Assembly: GCA_903868125.1 (NCBI GenBank)
Contig: CAIPUE010000023.1
Span: 83,977 to 147,976, forward strand
DNA length: 64,000 nucleotides
Source of the DNA: an uncultured bacterium
GTDB taxonomy: Bacteria; Cyanobacteriota; Vampirovibrionia; Gastranaerophilales; Gastranaerophilaceae
Reading direction: 5' to 3'
Numbering within the stretch: position 1 is the first letter of the stretch; each line of letters begins with the position of its first letter. A model generated the notes under the pieces. That model was not told the DNA's origin, searched no databases, and was given only the letters and a program-made list of their open reading frames with translations. Both the position numbers and the translations under genes were made by a program. Of the stretch, positions 9,901-19,600 are shown piece by piece.

Positions 9901-11138
9901 GGCTTTTTACCTCCAATGTCATCATAAACGATTCAATAGTTTCGCCGAAACTGTCAGGGTTTTTGAATTTTACGGGGGTGGATATTCCATTTGTTGATAC
10001 GATAATCAAGGATATTTCTCTTGATTTTGGTGCCAAAGATATTGAGATAAAATCGAAGGGCGAAATTTTTTCTAACAAGATAACTCTTTTTGCCAACGCA
10101 GAAAACAGATTAGTTGCGCCATATGTTTTTAATGATGTTGATATTTATCTTGGTAATCTTGATATAAATGAAATCTCAAAAAGTTTAAGAAAACTTGATT
10201 TGGATTCAGACAAGCGCAATTTAATCGACGAAAAATCAGGCGTTGCAGGCGGCAGTATTGCAAATGTGGTTATCAAAAAGGCAAAAGTGAAAGCGGACAG
10301 TGTCTTTGTTAGAAATATTTTTGCAAAAAATTTGTTGGCGGATTTTTCTTTGAATGAGAAACTTTTATTTTCTGTCAATAATTTCAGTTTTGATGTCGCA
10401 GAAGGCAGTGTGAACGGGAATTTTAAATATAATCTTCTTAATTCTAATTCAGCATTGGAGCTTCATGTCGATAAAGTAAACGCAAATTCAATGGCAGAAG
10501 CGTTGTTTGATTTGCCAAACCAAATTTTCGGTTCGTTAATTGGGGAAGCCGAGCTTGTATGTAACGGAAAAACGCATAAAACATGTATGGATACATTAAG
10601 CGGCAGTGGTGGGTTTAGGGTTGTGGACGGAAAAATGCCTAAACTCGGCTCGCTTGAATATTTGTTGAAATCGGCGAATTTGGTTAAAAGCGGGATTACG
10701 GGACTGACTATTAACAGTCTGATTGAGTTGGTTACGCCGCTTAAAACGGGACAGTTTGAAAATATTAACGGCAACTTTTTAATTAAATCGGGGATTGCAA
10801 ATGACATTCAAATTTTTTCTAAAGGGAACGATTTGAGTTTGTTTTTAACCGGTACTTATAATTTTTCAAGACTTGTTGCGGATATGAAAGTTTTTGGTCG
10901 TATTTCCAAAAAGATTTCCAACGTACTTGGTCCCATCGGAAATACTTCGCTTAATACGCTTTTCAATACCATTCCGGGCTTGAATTTGGCTGAAGAAAAT
11001 AATGCAGAATTTGTTAAGAATTTGAATAAAATTCCCGGATTTGAACTGAATGACAAATCATACAGGATTTTCTCCGCCGAGATTTACGGTGATATTAACG
11101 GTGAAAATTACGTTCAAAGCTTTAAGTGGATTGAGTAG
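6942..11138 (+). CDS. Large AsmA-like (AsmA/TamB/YhdP superfamily) envelope protein
   Basis: A 1398-residue protein with one N-terminal membrane anchor (LKLLLFILFFVLLYAAYYW) followed by a very long repetitive beta-strand periplasmic region. The last 200 residues match the AsmA-like C-terminal pattern (LSGSGGFRVVDGKMPKLGSLEYLL, then GNFLIKSGIANDIQIF). By family knowledge such proteins are bridge-like lipid carriers between inner and outer membrane; the individual substrate is unknown. I prefer the ATG at 6942 over an in-frame TTG at 6918, because the TTG overlaps the rubrerythrin stop and adds eight residues before a typical MKIRLKL start. Its 3' end overlaps the convergent EamA gene by 17 bp. 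Confidence 0.85.
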   Translation: MKIRLKLLLFILFFVLLYAAYYWGVPAVVDIGHRVPEIQRIVKKELGTQIELKNPSLKMGLTPSIWLNASDFKIVDKNSTPLSVSNSKLKIRLLPLLFGKIQLAYFSCDKINLDLKIDKNFRFYIGNHLIIKSANSKFSIEDSKMNIESYKINLKDEIQNKDVLINGDYFDLEKYNSKKYIKFSTNSKLKIKNHYSIINADVDFRLPFKKGFDTNEVVFDGAVTNLSLADLSPYIRKISKNKIKKIDGILNIEADTKILNKKTTRIMTQMAVEKFSIEAKDSPNNNHFNNKFNITTIVDASKNVLIIKTFKILSNNIDADINGKINKISSQNPVLDLSVVLNKSRTEDFISLLPAKNSEEIGMNFIALKKYEYFSDLQGKLFIKGKIKKPKLTGKFLSTNGYLIKPFGGNIPKSTLKIDFLGENFDMDVIFPTSRNERILLKGKIDLYGGSKIHLDITSTPNVDLELTESILNPLHEIFNFALGPLPVMKLKGAGNINLKINGTRENSHLFGVFNFRNTTASFNGINMLLKNGEGSLEFKDKDTHLVTKKAFLDNKLVKIDGKCSFFGVLDYDITASNQNWDKLLDVVKTSPLLGDIQKLIPAKSNIKGKFNTKLKLKGKVQDINEFALGKTVFLEGNIKLLGNDVLFNQMHTSIKNLFGTVNFKNTDADFDLYSLLDNSKIYIKGKLKNKNVNLEMKGSLKNNPFNLTCDIKNIFQKKQIINAKFISENFDLSELKNLVQYPFIPQNVKKYLNEISNSSGHVSLKASIKNNVVNSKIKLNEIAFAYSNIPIKIFSGNIELNDDKLILYKVNANLDSMPILVDGFITNIFENPQFNLYLNSKLSQNFVEKYINKNAVYPLKIKGDIIYSARINGNKNFFNAKTELNLQEDSNISYMGSIVGDVNNPIKIFADTNISKNSIYVNNFQYDKLISSQNDKQFVSPQLNARGRIDVSKNDIVFHNFRVKTQNPTDAKIFNLLFKKSMIKQGLFTSNVIINDSIVSPKLSGFLNFTGVDIPFVDTIIKDISLDFGAKDIEIKSKGEIFSNKITLFANAENRLVAPYVFNDVDIYLGNLDINEISKSLRKLDLDSDKRNLIDEKSGVAGGSIANVVIKKAKVKADSVFVRNIFAKNLLADFSLNEKLLFSVNNFSFDVAEGSVNGNFKYNLLNSNSALELHVDKVNANSMAEALFDLPNQIFGSLIGEAELVCNGKTHKTCMDTLSGSGGFRVVDGKMPKLGSLEYLLKSANLVKSGITGLTINSLIELVTPLKTGQFENINGNFLIKSGIANDIQIFSKGNDLSLFLTGTYNFSRLVADMKVFGRISKKISNVLGPIGNTSLNTLFNTIPGLNLAEENNAEFVKNLNKIPGFELNDKSYRIFSAEIYGDINGENYVQSFKWIE

Positions 11139-11982
11139 AAGAAATTTGAGCAGGGGGTTTGTCTGTCAAATGGCTTAAAGTTATCCCTGTTAAAATAAAA
11201 ATACTGCCGATAGTAAAATTTGCCAAATTTATCCGCTCGTGAAAAATTACCAGCGCAAATAAAATCCCCATCGGAATTTTAAGATTGTTCATAATTGCCA
11301 AAGTGGTTGAGTTTACCAGTTTTGCGCCTTTATTCCAGAGCCAAAACCCAATTCCTGTCGGGATAATCCCCAAATACAAAACCGAAAGCCACTGTGTTGC
11401 GCTCAAGGAAAAGGTGGCAAAATCCGTATTTATTACAGCTAGCGGAAAAACAAATACCGCCGAAGCCAAATACGCAGCCGCCATCAATTGAGAGTCATTT
11501 TCTCCGATATATTCCTTCCACAAAACTTGTCCGAGTGCGAAACAAAAATTGGAAAGTTCCATCAACAAAACCCCTTTAAGTAAAAAATTGAAACTTACGT
11601 TATCCCAAATCACTATAATCGCACCGATAATCGAAAAAATTATACATATTAAATAAGACCATTTGAACCGCCGCCCAAAAAAAGAAGAACAAATTGCCAC
11701 TAATATAGGCGTACTTGTCGTCAGCAAAACAATCTCATTTCCCTGCAAATATTTAAACGCCCGAAGGAAAAATATATACATCAGCCCGAATTGGATTATG
11801 CCGATTAGTGCCGCAATTAGGTTTTTTTTACCTTCGGATTTTTTAAAAAACGGCAAAAATATCAACGCCGCTAATAACAATCTTAATTCCACCACCATAT
11901 CACTTGGAACCCCCGCCAGCTGACTTTTTATCAAGCCGAACGATAGAGAAAAGCAAACTGTAGCGATAATAAGATAATTCAT
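11122..11982 (-). CDS. DMT-superfamily (EamA) transporter
   Basis: A 286-residue inner-membrane protein with ten predicted membrane helices in two EamA halves. The second half ends with the typical GTLLALVIFHERI-like segment (here GILFALVIFHERINLANFTIGSIFILTGI). Family members export amino acids, purines or other small metabolites; the substrate cannot be read from the sequence. The ATG at 11982 has an AAAGGA site 11 nt upstream. It converges on the AsmA-like gene and overlaps its last 17 bp. The next gene upstream on the same strand ends 14 nt away, so the two may be co-transcribed. Confidence 0.88.
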   Translation of the reverse strand: MNYLIIATVCFSLSFGLIKSQLAGVPSDMVVELRLLLAALIFLPFFKKSEGKKNLIAALIGIIQFGLMYIFFLRAFKYLQGNEIVLLTTSTPILVAICSSFFGRRFKWSYLICIIFSIIGAIIVIWDNVSFNFLLKGVLLMELSNFCFALGQVLWKEYIGENDSQLMAAAYLASAVFVFPLAVINTDFATFSLSATQWLSVLYLGIIPTGIGFWLWNKGAKLVNSTTLAIMNNLKIPMGILFALVIFHERINLANFTIGSIFILTGITLSHLTDKPPAQISSTQST

Positions 11983-11996
11983 TAAACTAAAATCCT

Positions 11997-12623
11997 TTAA
12001 TAATTTGAACGAGTCATGATAATTTTTGCGTTTTTATTGTACATATTTTCTTTATACCAACGACCTTTGAATTTTTTATTCGGGTCAAAAATATACTGGT
12101 CATATTCTGAAACGTAATAATACGACGCAACAAGTTCGCCCGTTCTGTAATACTGGTATGACCGATAAGGAAATTTCGGGTAATTGTCTGAAAAAACATC
12201 CACCCATCTTAAATTCCCCATGGCATCGTAATAATAAATGTTTTTCATATTATTTTTGTACTGAATTCCGTAAGCCACGAGGAAATTTTTCCAGTAAAAC
12301 GCGCAATAATATTTTTGAGCGTCTTCTTTTTTACCGTTTGAAATTTCAATGTAATTTTGTCTTGCGTCTTTGTCTTTAAAGAACTCTGCGTATTGAGATT
12401 TAATTTCCTTTTTATTATATTTTGTCTTTATTTTGTCGCTGAACAGGATATTTTGGATTTGTGCGATATTTTCGTCACGTTGGATTTGGGTTTTAGAAAT
12501 CCAATCGAAAGTTACTCCACATTCAAGCGGTTTTGAGTCTTCCTGAACATTCTGCGTGCTTTGTGAATAAACAGGCAATGTCAAAAACATTAAGGCTATT
12601 AAAGCTAATATTCTTCTTTTCAC
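11997..12623 (-). CDS. Secreted/periplasmic protein of unknown function
   Basis: A 208-residue protein with a clear signal peptide (MKRRILALIALMFLTLPVYS, then QS). The mature part is rich in Tyr and basic residues and has a MORN/antitoxin-like YYYDAMGNLRWVDVF and SYQYYRTGELVASYYY pattern. I cannot name the family. The start is GTG 12623 after a purine-rich AGAGGTGAGAA that is itself part of a dispersed repeat (family B). It is divergent from mnmG with only about 40 bp between the starts. Confidence 0.75.
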   Translation of the reverse strand: MKRRILALIALMFLTLPVYSQSTQNVQEDSKPLECGVTFDWISKTQIQRDENIAQIQNILFSDKIKTKYNKKEIKSQYAEFFKDKDARQNYIEISNGKKEDAQKYYCAFYWKNFLVAYGIQYKNNMKNIYYYDAMGNLRWVDVFSDNYPKFPYRSYQYYRTGELVASYYYVSEYDQYIFDPNKKFKGRWYKENMYNKNAKIIMTRSNY

Positions 12624-12652
12624 TTCTCACCTCTTACCTCTCACTTTTGTAT

Positions 12653-12664
12653 TATAATTATATT
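12653..12664 (+). promoter_or_regulatory. Probable leaderless promoter of mnmG
   Basis: TTTTGTAT is followed by TATAAT (12653-12658), then 6 nt, then ATG (12665). No Shine-Dalgarno sequence is present. The TTTTGTATTA context is nearly the same as upstream of bioD (48155-48167). Confidence 0.5.
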
Positions 12665-14545
12665 ATGGAATATTTAAAAAACAAGTTTGATATAATTGTC
12701 GTCGGGGCTGGACACGCCGGTTGCGAAGCAGCCATTGCAGCAGCTAATTTGGGAGCGAAGGTTCTCTTATGTTCGCTTAATCTTGATAATATAGCCCTAA
12801 TGCCTTGTAATCCTGCAATAGGGGGTCCTGCAAAATCAACATTGGTAAGAGAAATCGATGCGCTTGGCGGAATGATGGGAGAAGTTACTGATGCGACTTA
12901 TATCCAGATGAAGATGCTGAATTCTTCAAAAGGTCCTGCAGTGAGAGCATTAAGAGCTCAATCCGATAAAAAAGAATATATGAATTACATGCGCCATATT
13001 ATTGAAAAAAACGAAAATATTTATCTTAAACAATGCTGTATAAGTGATTTAATCGTCAAAGACGGCAAAATCCAAGGCGCAATTGACCAGTACGGGATTG
13101 AATATTTTGCGCCAAGTGTGATTTTAACAACGGGAACATCTCTTGAGGGAAAGATTTTTGTTGGTCTAAAATCCTACGCGGCAGGCAGATTGGGTGAAAT
13201 GCCCGCACTTGGACTTTCAGGTTGCCTTAAATCACTCGGTTTCACTGTAAAAAAGCTTAAAACAGGAACTCCTGCAAGGATTGACAGCAGAACAATCGAT
13301 TACTCAAAGATGACAATTCAACCGGGTGATGAGGAGTTAAATTTCTATTCTTTTAGACCCAATCGCCTTGTCCGTCCCCAAATACCATGTTATTTAACCA
13401 GAACAAATGAAAAGACGCACGAAATTATCAGGGCAAATTTAGATAAATCGCCTATGTATCAAGGCTTAATCGAGGGGGTTGGTCCGAGATACTGCCCATC
13501 TATTGAGGATAAAATTGTAAGGTTTTCTTCTAATCCCTCGCATCATATTTTTATTGAGCCCGAAGGGCTCGACACTTACGAGGTTTATGTTCAGGGGTTT
13601 TCGAGCAGTTTGCCTGCTGATGTGCAGGTTCAAATGCTACGTTCTTTGCCTGGATTGGAAAATACACATGTGATAAAACCAGCTTATGCGGTGGAATATG
13701 ATTACATTCCTGCAATTCAGCTTAACCACTCGCTTATGACGAGGCTCGTTCAAGGATTGTTTCATGCAGGACAGATTAACGGCACAAGCGGATATGAAGA
13801 AGCGGCGGCGCAGGGGCTTGTTGCCGGAATTAACGCGTTCAATTACTTAAATAATTCACCTATGCTTGAACTTTCAAGAAGTTCTTCGTATATTGGCACC
13901 CTGATTGATGATTTGGTCACAAAGGATATTCAAGAACCTTATAGAATGTTGACTTCACGCTCAGAATACAGGCTTTTATTAAGGCAAGATAACGCCGATG
14001 CAAGATTGACCCCAATCGGGCATAAAATCGGACTTGTTGACGACAAGCAGTTTGAAGTTTTTAATCAAAAACAACAAACAATCGAGGGCGAAATGAAACG
14101 GCTTAATTCTGGAAAAATCCCTGCGGATGCGAATATTAACGAAATTTTGGCGAAATATAACGAAAATATCGAACGCGGGATTAAATTGATTGATCTTTTA
14201 AAACGTCCTAATATTGATTACAAAATTTTGAAAGAATTGGACGAAAATACCCGCGAATTAAATTTGCCGAGAGATGTTTATGAGCAGGTAGAAATCCTTG
14301 TAAAATACGACGGATACATTAAACGTCAAAAAACACAGGTCGAGCAATCGGGGAAACTTGAGAAATATAAGATTCCCGATAATATTGATTACGCCAAAAT
14401 TCTTCACATTTCAACCGAAACAAGAGAGCGATTGGAAAAAATCAGACCCGCAACGCTCGCCCAAGCTTCCAGAATAGGTGGCGTAAAACCCGCAGATATT
14501 TCCGTTTTGATGGTGATGCTAGAGAGAAATTTAATCGAAAAATGA
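12665..14545 (+). CDS. mnmG: tRNA uridine-5-carboxymethylaminomethyl modification enzyme MnmG (GidA)
   Basis: FAD- and NADH-dependent enzyme that works with MnmE to modify U34 of tRNAs ending in A/G-split codons. At 626 residues it has the normal length. The dinucleotide-binding GAGHAG is at residues 14-19; GGPAKSTLVREIDALGG, KTGTPARID, INGTSGYEEAAAQGL and the C-terminal TSRSEYRLLLRQDNAD region are all present. The open frame extends upstream to 12533, but that part lies inside the divergent gene; the ATG at 12665 gives the conserved N-terminus. mnmE is not nearby. The stop overlaps the next gene by 4 nt (ATGA), which suggests translational coupling. Confidence 0.96.
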   Translation: MEYLKNKFDIIVVGAGHAGCEAAIAAANLGAKVLLCSLNLDNIALMPCNPAIGGPAKSTLVREIDALGGMMGEVTDATYIQMKMLNSSKGPAVRALRAQSDKKEYMNYMRHIIEKNENIYLKQCCISDLIVKDGKIQGAIDQYGIEYFAPSVILTTGTSLEGKIFVGLKSYAAGRLGEMPALGLSGCLKSLGFTVKKLKTGTPARIDSRTIDYSKMTIQPGDEELNFYSFRPNRLVRPQIPCYLTRTNEKTHEIIRANLDKSPMYQGLIEGVGPRYCPSIEDKIVRFSSNPSHHIFIEPEGLDTYEVYVQGFSSSLPADVQVQMLRSLPGLENTHVIKPAYAVEYDYIPAIQLNHSLMTRLVQGLFHAGQINGTSGYEEAAAQGLVAGINAFNYLNNSPMLELSRSSSYIGTLIDDLVTKDIQEPYRMLTSRSEYRLLLRQDNADARLTPIGHKIGLVDDKQFEVFNQKQQTIEGEMKRLNSGKIPADANINEILAKYNENIERGIKLIDLLKRPNIDYKILKELDENTRELNLPRDVYEQVEILVKYDGYIKRQKTQVEQSGKLEKYKIPDNIDYAKILHISTETRERLEKIRPATLAQASRIGGVKPADISVLMVMLERNLIEK

Positions 14546-15198
14546 AGACATTAAAAAAAACTTATTCAAAAAATAATAACGAAATAGTTTTGATAGGGAA
14601 TAACACGATTGATATTCAAGCTAAAACAGTCTTAATAATCGGCGTGTTTCATGGTGATGAGCCTCAGGGGAAGTTTTTGATAGAGAATTATATTTATGCT
14701 GAGGGGCGCGGCGAAGCCGCGCCCCTCAGCAATACCAAAAACAGATTGCTTTTCATTCCTTGTTTAAATCCTGACGGGCTTATGCTTAAAACACGCCAAA
14801 ACGCCAATAAAGTCGACTTAAACCGAAATTTTCCAACCTTGAATTGGGAAATTAGTGAAAATCCTGAATATTTTGGGGGCGAAAATTCTTCAAGCGAAAT
14901 TGAAACAAAATTTTTGATTGAAATAATTGAAGAATTTTCGCCCGACATAATTTTAACACTTCACGCGCCTTACAAGGTGGTAAACTACGATGGTCCTGCT
15001 CAAGAGATTGCCGAAAAAATTTCTGAAATTATCGGCTATCCCGTTCAAAAAGAGATTGGTTATCCAACCCCCGGAAGTTTTGGCACCTATGCGGGAGTTG
15101 AAAGAAATATCCCGACAATAACGCTTGAATTGGATGAAGAAATTGATATGCGTGAATTAGTTTCGCCAATTAATAAAATATTCGATTATCTTTTTTAA
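14542..15198 (+). CDS. M14-family zinc carboxypeptidase (MpaA-like murein peptide amidase?)
   Basis: A 218-residue cytoplasmic-looking metallopeptidase. Zinc ligands HGDE (His37, Glu40) and His141 (LTLHAPY), substrate-binding NRN (Arg95) and the catalytic Glu196 (TLELDEE) are all in place, so it should be active. The compact size resembles MpaA, which cleaves D-Glu from diaminopimelate in recycled murein tripeptides, but another peptide substrate is possible. It starts on the ATGA overlap with mnmG. Residues 53-63 (AEGRGEAAPLS) are encoded by a perfect GC-rich hairpin and look like an inserted loop between a strand and the next conserved segment. Confidence 0.8.
   Translation: MKTLKKTYSKNNNEIVLIGNNTIDIQAKTVLIIGVFHGDEPQGKFLIENYIYAEGRGEAAPLSNTKNRLLFIPCLNPDGLMLKTRQNANKVDLNRNFPTLNWEISENPEYFGGENSSSEIETKFLIEIIEEFSPDIILTLHAPYKVVNYDGPAQEIAEKISEIIGYPVQKEIGYPTPGSFGTYAGVERNIPTITLELDEEIDMRELVSPINKIFDYLF
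14698..14730. repeat. Perfect 15-bp-stem hairpin inside the M14 peptidase gene
   Basis: The arms GCTGAGGGGCGCGGC and GCCGCGCCCCTCAGC flank the 3-nt loop GAA. The element is far more GC-rich than the host gene and is read in frame. Confidence 0.9.
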
Positions 15199-16370
15199 TA
15201 AACTCCTGAAACCATTGATTTATAAATTATTCCGGAAGCTTTTTGAATAAAGTCTTTTCCTAACGGCGAGTTATAGGGTCTGTTCGCCAAAATAATAGCT
15301 ATATATTTTTTCCCGCTTGGAGCAAAGACTATTCCTGCATCTCCGAGCATTTTGCCTATATCACCTGTTTTATGTACAAACAAGGCTTTCGGGTCTAATC
15401 CTGCTTGGATTAGGCGGTTATTTTCGACGTGGCTCATATAATCCACCATGTATTCGCGGGAGTTTATATTCAAAAATCCGGGATTATCAAGATTATAAAG
15501 CATTGTTGCCAAATCTCTTGCGGTAGTATAATTTGTTCCTTCAATATCAGGAAGCCAATTATTTATGTGCGTATTTTTCAATCCCCAGTTTCTGATTCCG
15601 CTGTTTACATCGGTCATCGAGCCGATTGCGGACATAAGCATATTTGTTGCAGAGTTATCCGATTTTGTAATCATAACTCTTGCGAGTTCATCTATTGTAT
15701 ATTTGGAACCGAGCATTCTGTTTTGCAAATCACCCGAACCTTCTGCTTTGTAATAAGGTGTCAAGGTCATTTCATCATATATTGTCAATTGATTAGCTTC
15801 GATTGATTTAAACAGTTGAATAAGCACGGGGATTTTAATAATACTTGCTGCGGGATAAGTTTTGGATGCCTTTATGTCAACATATTTCCCCGTATCGTAG
15901 TCCCAGACAAAAATAGAAGGGTCAATTGTTTTGTACTGTGACATCAAGTTTAATAATTTTGCTTCCACAACGGGCATTTTTTCCGTTGTATAAAGTGTTG
16001 TCATATCCGGCTTTTTTGTTTTTGCGGGTGTTAAAAGTCTGGAATTCAAGAATAAATCGTTAGATAAGTAATCTGTTGTAGGGCTTAAAAGTTCTTGATA
16101 ATTAACTCTGACCTCAGGATAAGAAGGTCCAAGAATGAGCGGTTTAGAGATTCTATCATACCCGTAGGGAAGAATATAAATACCGAGCACAGTCAATAAT
16201 GCCAAAGACAATAGTTGCGCGAAAGGATTTGTTTTTTTTCTGCGTATAACCTTTTTAGGTTTCACGGGTCTTAGTTGCGGTTTTGTGGGCGCAACAACCT
16301 GCGGATAAGGCCTTTGATAGCCATAGCTGCTTTGATATTTATAACCCTTTGCCTGCCTAGGTAGCGGCAT
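15195..16370 (-). CDS. Membrane-anchored class A beta-lactamase-fold serine hydrolase
   Basis: A 391-residue protein in the penicillin-binding/beta-lactamase superfamily. The catalytic motifs are SIIK (Ser176, Lys179), SDN (237-239) and KTG (334-336). A single membrane segment (about 51-70) follows a basic, proline-rich cytoplasmic tail, so the enzyme domain faces the periplasm. It may be a beta-lactamase or a murein DD-peptidase-like hydrolase; a Glu in LPDIEGTN could be the omega-loop residue of class A enzymes. I chose ATG 16370 because GAGGGG lies 8 nt upstream; the frame extends to a TTG at 16442 without a ribosome site. It overlaps the convergent peptidase gene by 4 bp. Confidence 0.82.
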   Translation of the reverse strand: MPLPRQAKGYKYQSSYGYQRPYPQVVAPTKPQLRPVKPKKVIRRKKTNPFAQLLSLALLTVLGIYILPYGYDRISKPLILGPSYPEVRVNYQELLSPTTDYLSNDLFLNSRLLTPAKTKKPDMTTLYTTEKMPVVEAKLLNLMSQYKTIDPSIFVWDYDTGKYVDIKASKTYPAASIIKIPVLIQLFKSIEANQLTIYDEMTLTPYYKAEGSGDLQNRMLGSKYTIDELARVMITKSDNSATNMLMSAIGSMTDVNSGIRNWGLKNTHINNWLPDIEGTNYTTARDLATMLYNLDNPGFLNINSREYMVDYMSHVENNRLIQAGLDPKALFVHKTGDIGKMLGDAGIVFAPSGKKYIAIILANRPYNSPLGKDFIQKASGIIYKSMVSGVY

Positions 16371-16601
16371 AATAACATCCCCCTCAAACAATCTTTTTAT
16401 CATTATAATATAAACCTGAAAATAAGTGAATAATGTAAACAATGTATCTTTATTTGGAACCCTATTGTACTTTTTTCATATTTATGCAATAATAAATGTG
16501 CAATCTATTTATTGACAGTTTATGCTTGTTTGGGTGGTAAATGGGGTTTACTTCTCCCGCATGAATTTTTAGCATAGAAGAAAGAGAGATACTCAAAAAT
16601 A

Positions 16602-19600
16602 GTGAGTTCTACCGAATTTAACTTTAAGTATATTAAAGATAGAGCATCTGCCGGCAGTTGGAGACGTGGATATGAAAGTCATATCAAAAAGTTGGTGCTT
16701 GAAGGATACCCTGAAAAAAACTTTTACAAAGGTAAAGTCAAGGGTAATTTTAAAGATGCTTATAAAACCGATTTGATTTTTAAGAAAAATATTGTCGAGG
16801 CTCGTTGTGATTGCCCGCTTAAAGAAGAGTGGTGCAAGCATGCTGTCGCAGTTGGACTAAAAGCTATTGAAGAACACGCTTACGAAGACTTTTTAGAAAC
16901 CAAATACAAAATTGAACCGCATTTTGATGATGAAAATACCGCGTTGAGAGAATCGCCAACAGGTAATTATATTTTTCATTTTAATCCCAAGCGCAAACCA
17001 AATTTTTTCTCCGTTTTGATAATGTCAAGAGATACAGGTAAAATAGTTCGTGCAATTGAGCCTATTCTAAAGTTATTAATCGAAGCCCAAAAACAAGACA
17101 AAAATTTTGACTTAAATAATTCGCAGAAAGTTGAAGTTGCAATATTTCAACAATTGCTAAAAACTTCTCGCCAAGATAAAAAAGCGGGTTGGTATGATAT
17201 TCCTATTTCAAAGTTTGCCGAAATGTTTCCACTTCTTTCCAAAGCAGATGAAGTTTTGGACGAAAAATCAAAACAACGTTTGAAATTTACCGATCAAGAA
17301 TGGCGTTTGAAACTTTCTGTAAATTCATCTAACGTGGGTAATGTTATGCTCGCACTTGAATGGAAACGCCCCGATAAAGAAGATTCTTACCCGTTTGAGG
17401 AAATCAGATATTTCTCGCGTCATTTGAAATGGGGACGATATAAAAATTTAATGTTTCCTACAAATATCGCGGTTAGTGAAATTCCCCAAAACTTGGTTAA
17501 ATCATCTTTTACTGATTTGAAAGACGCGGATGGCGGAAAATTTATCTATGAAGAGCTCCCTAAGCTGCAACAAATTATGGATATAGAAATTTCTGAAACA
17601 ATAAATAAATTACTTCTTGAGCAAAGGCCACCTTTAAATATTGTAACAATGGGAATTGACTACGACCAGTCACTAAAGGCATCTCTGGAATTCGAATATG
17701 ATGGGGTGAAAGTTCCTTTTTCAAAAACAAGCGATAAAACTCCTTATGTTACAATTAAAAACCCGAAAGAAGACAGTCTTTATTGGGTTAAGAGAAATAT
17801 CGCACATGAGCAGGCAGCTTACAATATGTTATTGGCATGCAAATTTGTCCCGATGCAGACTAATAATTTGGCTCTGGAAAAAGAAAACGCTATAGATTTT
17901 TATAACTATTATATAAAACAAGCCGGCGATGGTTGGAAATTTATTGAAAAAGATGCTTTAAGTTTCTTTAAAATTCTTGAAGAACCATTTAAATTAAGAG
18001 CGAAAGTTGATTTTTGTGAAAATTCCAAAGACGGGTTTGAAATTTCTTTATACGGTCAAGCGGGAGAAGACAAAATTAGTTTTGAGGATATTTATGAAAC
18101 TATCCAAAATGGTGAAAAGTACAGCAGGGTAAGAAGTTTGGGTTTCGTTGAATTTCCGGCTCAAGATGTTTACTCAATGATGCGTTCATTTAATTCCTTT
18201 GATGTTTATAGAAATAATGAAAATAAATTTATCGTAAAAACTTACCGTGCAGGACTTTTAAACGAATTGGAAAATCTCGGCATTGAGCTTGTTCTAAGCG
18301 ATAATTTCTCAGAATTTTGGAAGCAAATGTCAACTTTCTCAACGACAGAAGAAGTTGAATTCCCGAATAGTATTAAGGCAGACCTCAGAGAATATCAGTC
18401 AAAAGGTTTTAGCTGGCTTTGGTTTATGTATAAATACGGTTTAAATGGGATTTTGGCAGATGATATGGGGCTTGGAAAAACACTTCAGGCACTTACTCTT
18501 TTGCAAAAAGCCAAAGACGTTGATGGTCCAATGCCTACTCTCGTAATTTGTCCGACGTCGGTTGTTTTTAATTGGGAAGCAGAAATTCAAAAATTCGCAC
18601 CGGAATTGACTTGCCTTAAGCTTTCGGGGATAGAAAGAAAGCAACTTTTTAAAGAAATTCCAAACCATGACATTATAATTACAAGCTATGCACTGGTTAG
18701 GCGTGATGTTGAAAAATTAAAAAAGATAAATTTCAGATATGTAATTTTAGACGAATCCCAGAATATTAAAAACGCTCTTTCTCAAACGGCACAAGCGGTT
18801 AAAAAGCTTAATTCTCAACACAAAATGGCTCTCTCAGGAACTCCGATTGAAAATAAGCTTGAAGAATTATGGTCAGTGTTCGATTTTCTTATGCAGGGAT
18901 TTATGTTTAGTATGTCCGAATTTAATTTCCGCTACGTTAATCCGATTATGGAGCGCGGGGATAAAACTGTTGAAAAACGCCTAAAATTACAAATTTATCC
19001 TTTTATTTTAAGACGTATGAAACGAGATGTTGCAAAAGATTTGCCTGATAAAGTTGAAAACATTGCGTATTGTGAATTAACTCCCGACCAACGAGAGTTT
19101 TATATGGAAGTCCTTGATTCGACTAAGGCAGAATTGTTCAAGAATATTGAGCAAAACGGTCTGGAAAAGAGCAGAATGTCTATTTTCTCGGCATTGCTAA
19201 GGTTGCGCCAAATTTGTTGCCATCCTAGACTTTACGATAAAGAAAACGTTAAAGGGATTAATCACTCAGGAAAATTTGAATACTTGAAAGAAATGTTGGA
19301 AGAAATAATTTCTGAAGGTCACAGGGTACTTTTATTCAGTCAGTTTGTCGATATGCTTGACCTCACAAAAAATTGGCTGGAAAAAGAAAAAATACCTTAT
19401 GAATATTTGACCGGAAAAACCAAAGACAGACAAGGTGCTGTTGAGCGATTTAATACAAATGAAAATGTTCCGATTTTCTTGGTCAGCCTAAAGGCAGGCG
19501 GAACAGGCTTGAACCTGACCGGAGCCGATTATGTAATCCACTATGACCCTTGGTGGAATCCGGCAGTGGAGGATCAGGCTACGGATAGAGCCTATCGTAT

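Noticed and set aside
12533-12664. N-terminal 44-residue extension of MnmG
   Set aside because: It overlaps the divergent secreted-protein gene and its repeat-rich start; the conserved MnmG N-terminus begins at 12665.
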